Below, one piece after another: positions 8,101-15,726 of a DNA stretch of 47,805 nt. Numbering within the stretch: position 1 is the stretch's first letter; every line of letters begins with the position of its first letter. The notes beneath the pieces were generated by a model. It was not told the origin of the DNA and searched no databases. It worked only from the letters and a program-made list of their open reading frames with translations. A program made the translations under genes and the position numbers. This DNA is from Nonomuraea terrae (GTDB taxonomy: Bacteria > Actinomycetota > Actinomycetes > Streptosporangiales > Streptosporangiaceae), in the NCBI RefSeq assembly GCF_004348995.1, contig NZ_SMKQ01000049.1:1-47805 (forward strand), in the 5' to 3' direction.

Positions 8101-8727
8101 GAGATCCGCTACCTGGCCGGGCAGCCGGAGCGGGCCCTGCCCGCCGCCGAGGAGAGCGTCGCCCTCCACCGTGCGCTGTATGATGCCCAGCCCGCACAGT
8201 GGCGCACCCAGCTGGCCAGGGCGCTCAACGCCCTGTGCAACGTCCTCGTCGGGCTACGCGACCTCGACCGGGCGATGGCGGCCGCCGGCGAATCCATCGA
8301 CCTGCTGCGCGCGGAGAACGGAGATCACTCCGGCAGGAACCTCACGCAGGCGCTGCTCTCGCTCATGGAGACGCTCGTGGTTCAGGGGCGGCACGAGGAG
8401 GCGAGCGCGGTGGCCGAGGAGGCACTCGCCTGTTGCGAGGACCTGCGGACCCGCACGGAGGCGATCGTCTCATGGTGGGAAGTGGACGCGCTGATCACGG
8501 CGGGCCGCCTCGTCGCGACGGAGGGCCGGCCCCGGGACGCCGTACGCCTCCTGGTCAAGGCGATCGAGTACGCCGAGGACCGCGAGACGCTCGTGATCGC
8601 CGCGTGCGACGCCCTGCGGCCGGCGTGGCTGCGCCGGCCGGAGCCGGTGGAGGCGGCGTACCGGGAGGCGACGGGTGGCGGGCTTCCGGATCGCGTCACT
8701 GCTGGAGGCCCGCCCGCCGATCACTGA
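5161..8727 (+). CDS. NACHT-domain NTPase with C-terminal TPR repeats (NLR-like); frame-separated from its N-terminus
   Basis: The frame is open from 5101 to 8727. Walker A GQPGAGKS is at 5332-5355, Walker B PVIMLDGLDELL at about 5536-5571 and a sensor-like VLVTTRT near 5660-5680. The NACHT-type EFLHATFGEYLVARLL is near 6270-6320, helical linkers span about 6400-7250, and about eight TPR-like helix pairs of some 50 residues run over 7261-8460. No ATG, GTG or TTG lies between the in-frame stop at 5098-5100 and GTG 5356, which is inside Walker A. A functional product therefore needs fusion to the 4325 ORF, or initiation at CTG 5161, which overlaps the upstream TGA as CTGA. NACHT-TPR proteins are STAND ATPases; several bacterial ones are anti-phage sensors. 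The 3' end overlaps the convergent permease gene by 7 bp. Confidence 0.85.
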   Translation: MRDAYVNPGFRVAEVTGSSNVSAESWWEDVEPRSDIVTFLSRYLTSPEAHTTPLVLLGQPGAGKSVLTKILAGRLFAGNFLPVRVPLREVPADGTLREQIEAAIHQATGERLSWPELVRTAGGALPVIMLDGLDELLQATGVHRSDYLRQIVEFQQGETDLGRSAAVLVTTRTAVADRMRFPEGCLAVRLEPFDDEQVAQWLEVWNRANQAYFAECGRRPFSPEAALRHPGLAAQPLLLLMLALYDAAANALQHGDEGLSHADLYERLLLLFAEREVRKHVPGLDEERLSQEIEIELYRLAVAAFGMFSRGRQRISAAELNDDLANLTVTPAAQTSSFQSPLSGADRVIGRFFFVHRSDAVQDGVTLQTYEFLHATFGEYLVARLLRDELGRVVGRWTAASAGPYFARPGIEDGLLYALLSFALLTERTAILDFLAELISSLDTAQVKDLLIRLLQGAESRTDQSYSGYLSGQSTFITRHAYYTANLVILAALAGGGVLGSELFPGGGHPRIPWRSLTALWESRISGDALAGLTDKVQADRIWNDGNAPDLRIHLTDAAAPTRVGGFDFAWLSTHQDRQWHLGERSLRVAHFLCGPTTDALAHAAEPAIDTFEESFDAWSYLTGTDRSRLSPGRIMLEILMDRYTAQEDPTGLYERAFRMLGPANDLIPMATRLRCLSAVLDLIDTDVAGADRTRPVPEWTPVLANSLRELHDDLAEDGHDAHARTAVEKAVSLYRRVNGADPAACRPELAEALLALSREYVDQGEQRSALRTVEEAVILHQTLAAGDATALPRLAEALHALATRHLAVKNRAEAVRAAREAVAVARGLTRADPVTRQRVLAICLKTLAEALNHQEEAIAAEQESVDLYRGLAADDADGWRPSLKDALDNLSYSLSYRGELQGALAASQESLSIVRALEQQDTDRWRRDLIWSLDNVAFDLSRLGLHEEAEVASQEAIARCRKDPDIPTNRLGDCVATLAEIRYLAGQPERALPAAEESVALHRALYDAQPAQWRTQLARALNALCNVLVGLRDLDRAMAAAGESIDLLRAENGDHSGRNLTQALLSLMETLVVQGRHEEASAVAEEALACCEDLRTRTEAIVSWWEVDALITAGRLVATEGRPRDAVRLLVKAIEYAEDRETLVIAACDALRPAWLRRPEPVEAAYREATGGGLPDRVTAGGPPADH

Positions 8728-9554
8728 CCGGCGAGGCCCGTGTGGGCGACGCCGCGGATGATCTGCCGCTGGAAGAGCACGAACACCACCAGCAGCGGTA
8801 GGCCGGCCAGCACCACCGAGGCCATGATCTGCGCGTAACGCAGGCCGAAGGTGCCCTGCACGACGTTGGCCAGGCCCACCGGCAGGGTCATCGTGTTCGG
8901 GTCGGTGGAGACGAGGAACGGCCACAGGAAGTTGTTCCACGTGCTGATGAACGTGAAGATCGACACCGCCCCCAGCACCGGCCGCGACAGCGGCAGCACG
9001 ATCTGGAAGAACACCCGCCAGCGGCCGGCGCCGTCCACGAACGCCGCCTGCTCCAGCTCGGCAGGCACGTCCTGGAAGAACTTGAACAGGATGTAGACGA
9101 TCAGCGGCGCGGCCACCTGCGGCAGGATGATCGCCCACCAGGTGTCCACCAGGCCGAACGACACCATCTCGGCGAACAGCGGCGCGATCAGCACCTGCGG
9201 CGGCACCATGATCCCGGCCAGGACGAGCCCGAGCAGCACCCGCTGGCCCTTGAACTGCGTGCGCGCGAACCCGTACGCGGCCATCGCCGAGAACAGCACG
9301 GTCATGAACGTCACCACGAGAGCCGTGACGGTCGAGTTGATCGCCCACTTGACGATGCCACCGGTGCCGAGGACCAGCGCGTACGCGTCGAAGGTGATCT
9401 CGCTGCCGATCCACTCCAGCGGGAGCTTCGTGGTCTCCGACTCGGGCTTGAGCGACGTCGCCACCGCCCAGGCGAGCGGCGCCAGCCACAGGACCGCCAG
9501 TGCCAGCGTCACCACGAGCAGGACGAGCTGGCTGAAGCTGAACCGCTTGGTCAC
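8721..9554 (-). CDS. Carbohydrate ABC transporter permease, MalG type
   Basis: A 277-aa inner-membrane permease with about six transmembrane segments. It has the EAA-type loop (ELEQAAFVDGAGRWRVF) that contacts the ATPase, and the MalG-like end. GTG at 9554 is chosen because it overlaps the stop of the preceding permease as GTGA, indicating translational coupling; a longer upstream frame is only a shadow of the other permease. It is the last gene of the binding protein-permease-permease operon. No ATP-binding subunit is encoded here, so a shared MsiK-type ATPase elsewhere is expected. Confidence 0.93.
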   Translation of the reverse strand: MTKRFSFSQLVLLVVTLALAVLWLAPLAWAVATSLKPESETTKLPLEWIGSEITFDAYALVLGTGGIVKWAINSTVTALVVTFMTVLFSAMAAYGFARTQFKGQRVLLGLVLAGIMVPPQVLIAPLFAEMVSFGLVDTWWAIILPQVAAPLIVYILFKFFQDVPAELEQAAFVDGAGRWRVFFQIVLPLSRPVLGAVSIFTFISTWNNFLWPFLVSTDPNTMTLPVGLANVVQGTFGLRYAQIMASVVLAGLPLLVVFVLFQRQIIRGVAHTGLAGQ

Positions 9555-10474
9555 GACGCGACCTCCTCGCGCTTGCGGAACAGCCGGAGCTGCGCCAGGG
9601 AGACGATGACGATGATGACGAACAGGATGTACGACACGGCCGAGGCGTAGCCGACGCGGTAGCCGGTGAAGCCGACGTCGTAGGCGTACTCGATGATCGG
9701 GCGGGTGGCGTCCTCGGGGCCGCCGCCGGTCATCAGGTAGATCTGGTCGAAGACCTTCAGCGAGGCGACGAGCTGCAGCACCACGATGAGCGCGGTGGTG
9801 CGGCGCAGCAGCGGCAGGGTGATCGAGCGGAGTTTGTCCCAGGCGGTGGCGCCGTCGATGGCGGCGGCCTCGTACAGGTGCTGGGGGATGGACTGCAGGG
9901 CGGCGAGGTAGAGCAGGAAGTTGAAGCCGACCGTCCACCAGACCGTGGTCAGCACCACCGACCACATGGCCACCGAGGGATCGCCGAGCCACAGGACGTC
10001 GGTGCCGAGCGTGCCGTTCAGCAGGCCGAAGTCGGGCGGGTAGATCATCTGCAGCCACAGCAGCGACACCACGGCCGACGGCAGCAGGAACGGCCCGAAG
10101 AACGACAGCCGCCACAGCCACTGCATGAAGCGCAGGTTGTGCACCAGCAGCGCGAACACCAGGCCGAGGAAGACCAGCGGGATGGTGCTCAGCACGGTGA
10201 AGACCAGCGTGTTCCACAACGAGCGCCACATGCGCGGGTCGGAGAAGGCTTCCGCGTAGTTGTCGAACCCCACGAAACGGTCGTTGCCGCCGGCGATGTT
10301 GACGCTGGAGAAGCTCATCTGCAGGCCGAGCAGGGTCGGCCAGATCAGGAAGAGCGCGTAGACGATGAGGAAGGGGGCCACGAACAGCAGCCCGTGCTGG
10401 GTCCAGCCGCGCCGCACCTTGGCCTTGGCGACGGGGGCGGCGGTCGCGGGGGCCGCGACGGTGGTGGTCATCAT
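9551..10474 (-). CDS. Carbohydrate ABC transporter permease, MalF type
   Basis: A 307-aa permease with six predicted membrane helices and the EAA loop EAAAIDGATAWDKLRSITLP. The N-terminus is short and Ala/Thr/Val-rich before the first helix (GLLFVAPFLIVYALFLIWP). ATG 10474 overlaps the binding-protein stop as ATGATGA, so the three genes are translationally coupled. It forms the membrane channel with the 8721-9554 permease, probably for arabinose-containing oligosaccharides given the neighbouring GH51 enzyme. Confidence 0.93.
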   Translation of the reverse strand: MMTTTVAAPATAAPVAKAKVRRGWTQHGLLFVAPFLIVYALFLIWPTLLGLQMSFSSVNIAGGNDRFVGFDNYAEAFSDPRMWRSLWNTLVFTVLSTIPLVFLGLVFALLVHNLRFMQWLWRLSFFGPFLLPSAVVSLLWLQMIYPPDFGLLNGTLGTDVLWLGDPSVAMWSVVLTTVWWTVGFNFLLYLAALQSIPQHLYEAAAIDGATAWDKLRSITLPLLRRTTALIVVLQLVASLKVFDQIYLMTGGGPEDATRPIIEYAYDVGFTGYRVGYASAVSYILFVIIVIVSLAQLRLFRKREEVAS

Positions 10475-11802
10475 CGCTCCTCGTCGGGGAAGGGGTTCGG
10501 GGCCGACAGCAGCCGGGTCAGCGACGCCTTGGCGGCGGCCAGTCCCTCTTCCGGCGTGCGCTCGCCGGAGATCACCGGGGAGAACGCCTCGCCGAACTCG
10601 ATCCACATGCGCGAGGCCGACCCGGCGAACCACACTTGCGGGTCGAGCGCGACCTCGGTGATGACCGTGCGGTACTCCGACTGCGGCTGCAGCGCCAGGT
10701 ACTCCGGCCGCTCCAGCGCCGGCAGGTACGCGGGCACGTGCCCGGCCACGGCCCAGTCGGCGCTGTTCTTCACGATGTGGGCGATGAACCGGTAGGTGGC
10801 CCGCTCCACCTCGGGGTCACGGTCGCGCTGGTGCGGCAGCACGAACGCGTGGCAGTCGGCCTGCGCCTGGTGGCCGCCGAAGACGCTGGGGAAGCGCGTC
10901 ATGCTGAACGGCGTTCCGCGTTCCTTCAGGCCGGCGATCTCCCAGTCGCCGTTCCACAGGAAGGCCGCCTGGCCGTTGGTGAAGTTGGCGACGGAGGCGC
11001 CGTAGTCGGTGCGCCAGTCGCACAGCCCCTCCTGCCCGAGCCGGGCCATGAGCCGCAGCGCCTCCAGCGCCTTGGCGTCGTCGATGGTGATCCGGGTGCC
11101 GTCCTCCGACAGCAGGGTGCCGCCGCTCTGCGGGTAGAGCGACCACCACACGCGCCAGGGGCCGACGGTGCCGAGGCCGAGCGCGTCGAAGGCGAGCGGC
11201 GGGCGGCCGCCCATGACCTTCTTGGCCTCGGTGAGCATGGCGATCAGTTCGTCGACGCCGGTCGTGGGGCGCAGCTTGCCGTCCGCCCCCAGCAGCCCGG
11301 CCCTGCCGCAGATGTCGGTGTTGTAGTACTGCACCATCGGGTGGGCGTCGAACGGGATCGCGTACAGGACGCCGTCGATGTGGGCGCGCTCCCAGATGGG
11401 CGGGCTGAAGTCGGCGCCCCGCAGCCCGGCCTCCTCCATGAGCGTGACGTCGATCGGGTCGAGGATCTGGCCGGCGCCGATCCCGGCGAGCCGGGCCAGG
11501 TGGAAGGTGGCCAGGTCGGGCGAGCGCCCGCCGGAGCCGGCCATCGCGATCTTCGTGTAGTACGGCTCGCCCCAGGCGAGCACGTTCTCCTCGACGAAGA
11601 CGTCGGGGTTGTCGCGGGCGAACGCTCCGACCATCTCCTTCATGACGAGGCCGTCGCTCGCACCGAGGAAATGCCAGTACTGGACGTGGGTCCTTGAGGA
11701 GCCGAGACCGACGGGGAGGGCGCAGCCCGTGGCAGCGGCGCCGAGCAGAGCGAGGCTGCCGCCGAGGAGATGCCGGCGGGATATGTCGGGGGGACCGTGC
11801 AC
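10471..11802 (-). CDS. Extracellular sugar-binding Tat lipoprotein of the ABC transporter
   Basis: A 443-aa family-1 type solute-binding protein. The N-terminus carries a twin-arginine signal (SRRHLLGGS) followed by a lipobox ending ATGC, with lipidated C27. This predicts Tat export of a folded lipoprotein anchored outside the membrane. The mature part has typical features of oligosaccharide binders, for example YAIPFDAHP and a C-terminal AFSPVISGERTPEEGL. It is first in the operon, and its upstream region holds two operator-like sites for a LacI regulator. The ligand is inferred from context as an arabinan or arabinoxylan fragment. Confidence 0.92.
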   Translation of the reverse strand: MHGPPDISRRHLLGGSLALLGAAATGCALPVGLGSSRTHVQYWHFLGASDGLVMKEMVGAFARDNPDVFVEENVLAWGEPYYTKIAMAGSGGRSPDLATFHLARLAGIGAGQILDPIDVTLMEEAGLRGADFSPPIWERAHIDGVLYAIPFDAHPMVQYYNTDICGRAGLLGADGKLRPTTGVDELIAMLTEAKKVMGGRPPLAFDALGLGTVGPWRVWWSLYPQSGGTLLSEDGTRITIDDAKALEALRLMARLGQEGLCDWRTDYGASVANFTNGQAAFLWNGDWEIAGLKERGTPFSMTRFPSVFGGHQAQADCHAFVLPHQRDRDPEVERATYRFIAHIVKNSADWAVAGHVPAYLPALERPEYLALQPQSEYRTVITEVALDPQVWFAGSASRMWIEFGEAFSPVISGERTPEEGLAAAKASLTRLLSAPNPFPDEER

Positions 11803-11974
11803 GGGGGCCTCTTCCTTTACCGAGCTATCGCTTGGTCATTTCTCGCTAACGTCAGAGGGATCTCAGGGCAGGTGTGAATGGGGCCTGTCGCTGCGGCGCG
11901 ACGGCCGACATGGCGAACGTCCGGGTCACGGACGCGCCGCTCGGAGGCCCGGTGTTTCGCCGGGGTTACCCGAG

Positions 11975-11988
11975 TGTTAGCGGTAACA
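11975..11988. promoter_or_regulatory. LacI-type operator 1, ABC transporter side
   Basis: TGTTAGCGGTAACA, a dyad with 5-bp arms TGTTA/TAACA around GCGG (GTGTTA/TAACAC if extended one base each side). It lies in the control region shared by the ABC operon (start 11802) and the divergent arabinofuranosidase (start 12095). It is related to the sites at 12045 and 14628, as expected for the LacI regulator at 13598. Confidence 0.7.
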
Positions 11989-12044
11989 CCCGCCCTGTCA
12001 AGAGTCCGTGGTTCCGCGAGCGCACACCCCTTGACCGGTCCGGG

Positions 12045-12058
12045 TGATAACGCTAACA
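12045..12058. promoter_or_regulatory. LacI-type operator 2, arabinofuranosidase side
   Basis: TGATAACGCTAACA, an imperfect dyad sharing ACGCTAACA with the site upstream of the LacI gene. It lies 37 bp before the GTG start at 12095. It would be partly coding if the possible GTG at 12044 were used, which argues for the later start. Confidence 0.7.
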
Positions 12059-12094
12059 ATCTGGTTCACGCCCCCGCAGACCAGGAGTCGCCTC

Positions 12095-13585
12095 GTGCAC
12101 CAGGCCAAGCTCACGCTCGATCCCGCGTTCACGATCGCACCGGTACGCCGGCGGACCTTCGGCACGTTCGTCGAGCACCTCGGACGATGCGTCTACACCG
12201 GCATCTACGAGCCGGGCCACCCGGCGGCCGACGAGGACGGCTTCCGCCGTGACGTGCTCGACCTCACCAGGGAGCTCGGCGTGTCCGTCGTCCGCTACCC
12301 GGGCGGCAACTTCGTCTCCGGCTACCGGTGGGAGGACGGCATCGGCCCGGTCTCCCAGCGGCCCCGCCGGCTCGACCTCGCCTGGCACAGCACCGAGACG
12401 AACGAGGTCGGCGTCGACGAGTTCGTCCGCTGGTGCCGCAAGGCCGGCGTCGAGCCCATGATGGCCGTCAATCTCGGCACGCGCGGCATCGCCGAGGCCC
12501 TCGACCTGCTCGAATACTGCAACCACCCGTCCGGCACCGCGCTGTCCGACCTGCGCGTCGCGGGCGGCTCGAAGGAGCCGCACGGCATCCGCATGTGGTG
12601 CCTGGGCAACGAGCTGGACGGCCCCTGGCAGACCGGCCACAAGACCGCCCACGAGTACGGCCGGCTGGCCGCCGAGACCGCTCGCGCCATGCGCACGATC
12701 GACCCCGCGCTGGAGCTGGTCGCCTGCGGCAGCTCCGGCTCCGGCATGCCGACCTTCGGCGCGTGGGAGGCCACGGTGCTGGAGGAGACGTACGACGTGG
12801 TCGACTACATCTCCTGCCACGCCTACTACCAGGAGCACGACGGCGACCTCGGCAGCTTCCTGGCCTGCTCGACCGACATGGAGTACTTCATCCGTTCCGT
12901 CGTGGCCACCGCCGACTCCGTCGGGGCCCGGCTGAAGTCGCGCAAGCGGATCGACGTCTCCTTCGACGAGTGGAACATCTGGTACCAGACGCGCAACCGC
13001 GACGCCGAGCCGCTGACGGACTGGCCGGTCGCGCCGCGGCTGCTGGAGGACCAGTACCACCTGGCCGACGCGGTGGCGTTCGGCGGCCTGCTGATCACGC
13101 TGCTGCGCAACAGCGACCGGGTGACCGCCGCGTGCCTGGCCCAGCTGGTGAACGTGATCGCGCCGATCATGACGGAGCCGGGCGGGCGGGTGTGGCGGCA
13201 GAGCACGTTCCACCCGTTCGCGCAGGCGTCCCGGCACGCGTCCGGCGACGTGCTGCGGGTCGAGCCGGTCACGCCGTCGTACGAGACGAAGGCGTACGGC
13301 GAGGTGCCGGTGATGGACGCGGTGGCCACGCACGGCGAGGACGGCACGACGGTGTTCGCGGTGAACCGCTCGGCGGACCGGCCGGTGTCGCTGGAGATCG
13401 ACGCGCGGGCGCTCGGCGGCGTGCGCGTGGTCGAGGCCACCACACTGACCGACCCGGACGTCTACGCCCGCAACACCGCCGACGAGCCCGACCGGATCAC
13501 GCCGCGGGCGAACCCCGACGTCGAGGCCGACCCGCTGCGCGTCCTGCTGCCCCCGGTCTCCTGGAACGTGATCAGACTCGCGTGA
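12095..13585 (+). CDS. Alpha-L-arabinofuranosidase, GH51 (probably intracellular)
   Basis: A 496-aa GH51 enzyme that removes terminal arabinofuranose from arabino-oligosaccharides. The acid/base Glu is E173 in WCLGNELDGPW and the nucleophile is E292 in VSFDEWNIWY, the spacing expected for the family; the C-terminal beta-sandwich follows. There is no signal peptide, so it probably acts on oligosaccharides brought in by the divergent ABC transporter. GTG 12095 is preceded by AGGAG (12083-12087) at 7 bp. The frame extends to GTG 12044, but that region contains the operator. It converges with the LacI gene across 12 bp. Confidence 0.93.
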   Translation: MHQAKLTLDPAFTIAPVRRRTFGTFVEHLGRCVYTGIYEPGHPAADEDGFRRDVLDLTRELGVSVVRYPGGNFVSGYRWEDGIGPVSQRPRRLDLAWHSTETNEVGVDEFVRWCRKAGVEPMMAVNLGTRGIAEALDLLEYCNHPSGTALSDLRVAGGSKEPHGIRMWCLGNELDGPWQTGHKTAHEYGRLAAETARAMRTIDPALELVACGSSGSGMPTFGAWEATVLEETYDVVDYISCHAYYQEHDGDLGSFLACSTDMEYFIRSVVATADSVGARLKSRKRIDVSFDEWNIWYQTRNRDAEPLTDWPVAPRLLEDQYHLADAVAFGGLLITLLRNSDRVTAACLAQLVNVIAPIMTEPGGRVWRQSTFHPFAQASRHASGDVLRVEPVTPSYETKAYGEVPVMDAVATHGEDGTTVFAVNRSADRPVSLEIDARALGGVRVVEATTLTDPDVYARNTADEPDRITPRANPDVEADPLRVLLPPVSWNVIRLA

Positions 13586-13597
13586 CGGTGCCGCTGG

Positions 13598-14608
13598 TCA
13601 GGCCCGCCTGATGGTGCTCTCGCGGACGACGAGCTCCGGCTGGACCAGGACGCGGGCCTGCGGCCCGGCGCCCGCCATCCGGTCCAGCAGCAGCCGGAAG
13701 GCGTGCCGGCCGACCTCGCGGAAGTCCTGCCGGACGGTGGTGAGCGGCGGCCAGAAGTAGGCGGACTCGGGGATGTCGTCGAACCCGGCCACGCTGACGT
13801 CCTCGGGCACCCGCCGACCGGCCTCGCGCAGCGCGCGCAGCACGCCGAGTGCCATCTGGTCGTTGGCCGCGAACACGGCGGTGACCCCGGCGTCCTCGGC
13901 CAGGCGGCGGCCCAGCTCGTAGCCCGAGCGCGAGCTCCAGTCGCCGCGCAGCACCTCGGGCACCGGCCGGCCGGCGGACTCCAGGACGTCGCGCCAGCCG
14001 TCGATGCGGCCGTTGGCGTCGAGCCAGTCGGCCGGTCCCGCGACGTGCAGGACGCTCTCGTGGCCGAGGTCGAGCAGGTGGCGGGTGACGAGGGCGGCGC
14101 CCGCGCGCTGGTCGACCTTGGCCACCGGCACCGGGATGTCGTCGCCGGCGTCGACGGCGACGACCGGCATCTCGGACGGCAGGTGGCGCAGCCCGTCGGC
14201 GGCCGATTCGTGCGGGGCGACGATGATCACACCGTCGACCGACTGGGTGCGCAGCCGCCCCACGCCCTCCTCCATCGAACGGCGGGTGAGCGAGCCGAGG
14301 CTGACGATGCTGACGTTGTAGCCCGCCTGCCGGGCGGCCTGCTCGATGCAGTAGAGCATGGTCGCCGGGCCGTAGAGCGTGGTGTCGATGCTGACCACGC
14401 CGAGCACGCCGGAGCGGCCGGTGACGAGCTGGCGGGCGGCCTGGTTGGGCCGGTAGTCGAGCTCGCGCACGGCGGCCAGCACCCGGGCCCTTGTCTCGGC
14501 GCGTACGAGGTCGGGCGCGTTGAGCACCCGGGAGACGGTCATGGTGGAGACGCCGGCGCGGGCGGCGACGTCCATGAGCACCGCAGGCCGACTGGCTTTC
14601 GGTTTCAC
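13598..14608 (-). CDS. LacI-family transcriptional repressor of the arabinoside module
   Basis: A 336-aa repressor with an N-terminal helix-turn-helix (MDVAARAGVSTMTVSRVLN, about 12-30), a hinge helix (YRPNQAARQLVTGRSG) and a periplasmic-binding-like sensor domain ending in QPELVVREST. The start is GTG at 14608. A site related to operators 1 and 2 lies 20 bp upstream of its start, so autoregulation is likely. It presumably represses the ABC operon and GH51 gene until an arabinose-derived inducer binds. Confidence 0.92.
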   Translation of the reverse strand: MKPKASRPAVLMDVAARAGVSTMTVSRVLNAPDLVRAETRARVLAAVRELDYRPNQAARQLVTGRSGVLGVVSIDTTLYGPATMLYCIEQAARQAGYNVSIVSLGSLTRRSMEEGVGRLRTQSVDGVIIVAPHESAADGLRHLPSEMPVVAVDAGDDIPVPVAKVDQRAGAALVTRHLLDLGHESVLHVAGPADWLDANGRIDGWRDVLESAGRPVPEVLRGDWSSRSGYELGRRLAEDAGVTAVFAANDQMALGVLRALREAGRRVPEDVSVAGFDDIPESAYFWPPLTTVRQDFREVGRHAFRLLLDRMAGAGPQARVLVQPELVVRESTIRRA

Positions 14609-14627
14609 CGCGAGCTCACCCCCTCAG

Positions 14628-14641
14628 CGGAAACGCTAACA
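14628..14641. promoter_or_regulatory. LacI-type operator 3, upstream of the repressor gene
   Basis: CGGAAACGCTAACA shares AACGCTAACA with the site at 12045-12058 and sits just upstream of the repressor start at 14608. The left arm is degenerate, so binding may be weaker. Confidence 0.55.
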
Positions 14642-14666
14642 GGAGCTGGGACCAACCGCTCGGGCA

Positions 14667-15362
14667 TTAACCGCCGTCGCCCGGGTGGACCAGGAGGACG
14701 AACGTGCGGGCGTAGGAGACGCCCGCGGCGGGGCGTGGCCAGTCGAGGGCGGCCAGCGCGCGGGCGGCGGCCTCGTGGCAGGCGCCGCCGACCCGGACCT
14801 CGGCCGTCTCGGCGCCCTCCCCGCCGCCGAAGAACACCTTGACGCCGATCAGGTGCTCGCGGTCGAACGCGCCCTGCAGCGCCGGGGCGAGACGCGGCAG
14901 CAGCACGTGCTGGACGGCCCAGCGCTGCACCGCGTCGTGGTGGTCGCCGGTGCCCCAGCCGGTGATGCCGCCGTGGATCGCGTGCCATCCAGGGAGGCCG
15001 TCGGGGTCGCCGGGAGCGAAGTGGGCGGCGTGCGTGCCGTCCTGGACGAGGAGTTCGAGCAGCGCGCTGCCGGTGGTGTCCAGCCATGAGCGGACGGCCC
15101 GGCCGACGGCCTCCTCGACGGTGGCGCCGTACCCGGAGGTGCAGTCGCTGATCGTGGTCTCGGCGGGGCGTTCGGCGTTGAGCACGAAGTCGAGGTCGAG
15201 GTGGGCCGGGTGGCCGGTGTGGTCGGCGCCGAGCAGCACCGCGAGCGTGCCCGGTCCCTTGGCCATGCCGTCGCGGACCTCCCAGGGCTTGCCCATGGCC
15301 GCGCTGAGGCGTTCGGCGACCATGCCGAGCACCACGTCGTCCGCGAGCCGCTGACCGTCCAT
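14667..15362 (-). CDS. Uncharacterised protein, possibly DUF6348-like
   Basis: A 231-aa soluble protein of unknown function. Visible features are LLGADHTGHPAHLDLDFVLN, GYGATVEEAVGRAVRSWL, WHAIHGGITGWG and a C-terminal half ending YARTFVLLVHP. The pattern recalls the actinobacterial DUF6348 group, but I am not certain. No signal peptide, membrane helix or catalytic motif is seen. ATG at 15362 is followed by normal high-GC codon use. It lies 58 bp upstream-side of the LacI start, in the same direction, and may be a separate transcription unit. Confidence 0.75.
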   Translation of the reverse strand: MDGQRLADDVVLGMVAERLSAAMGKPWEVRDGMAKGPGTLAVLLGADHTGHPAHLDLDFVLNAERPAETTISDCTSGYGATVEEAVGRAVRSWLDTTGSALLELLVQDGTHAAHFAPGDPDGLPGWHAIHGGITGWGTGDHHDAVQRWAVQHVLLPRLAPALQGAFDREHLIGVKVFFGGGEGAETAEVRVGGACHEAAARALAALDWPRPAAGVSYARTFVLLVHPGDGG

Positions 15363-15409
15363 GCTCCCACTCCTTGATCGGGTCCCGCCGTCGGCCAGAC
15401 TATCCGACC

Positions 15410-15634
15410 TTGATCATCGCGACGGCGATCCTGGAGGGCGACGCCCGGGAGCGCCGGGTGACCCGCCTCGGCATGAACGAGCAGCGGAAGGTGACCAACG
15501 CGCTGGTCCACGCCGCCGTCTTCCTCATGTCGCCGGTGGGCTCCGGCTCGACCGCGCCGCGTCACGTGAAGGCCGTCGAGTGGTCCGGCCTGACCGTACG
15601 GTACGAGGGGCTCAGCGCCGAGCCGGAGCGGTGA
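15410..15634 (+). CDS. Small uncharacterised protein, about 74 aa
   Basis: A short ORF with near-uniform G or C at third positions, which supports real coding. It begins at TTG 15410 (LIIATAILEGDAR) and ends YEGLSAEPER; the frame could start at TTG 15374. No ribosome-binding site is clear, so it may be leaderless. I do not recognise the family. It occupies most of the 364-bp gap between the divergent unknown gene (15362) and the glycosyltransferase (15727). Confidence 0.4.
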   Translation: MIIATAILEGDARERRVTRLGMNEQRKVTNALVHAAVFLMSPVGSGSTAPRHVKAVEWSGLTVRYEGLSAEPER

Positions 15635-15726
15635 CCCGCGAGAGCTGCTGGTCTCTCGGCCTGGAGGGGGAGCCGCGGATGCTCCGGTACGGTGAGCAGT
15701 CCGTCCCGCGCCTGGGGGTACCTCAC

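Noticed and set aside
8721..10229. A 502-aa fused permease ORF
   Set aside because: The first part is an out-of-frame shadow of the 9551-10474 permease. The real start is GTG 9554 by its overlap with the preceding stop.
15361..15726. N-terminal extension of the GT4 ORF to 15361
   Set aside because: The first 122 codons are not typical coding sequence and overlap the small 15410 ORF. GTG 15727 has the expected family N-terminus.
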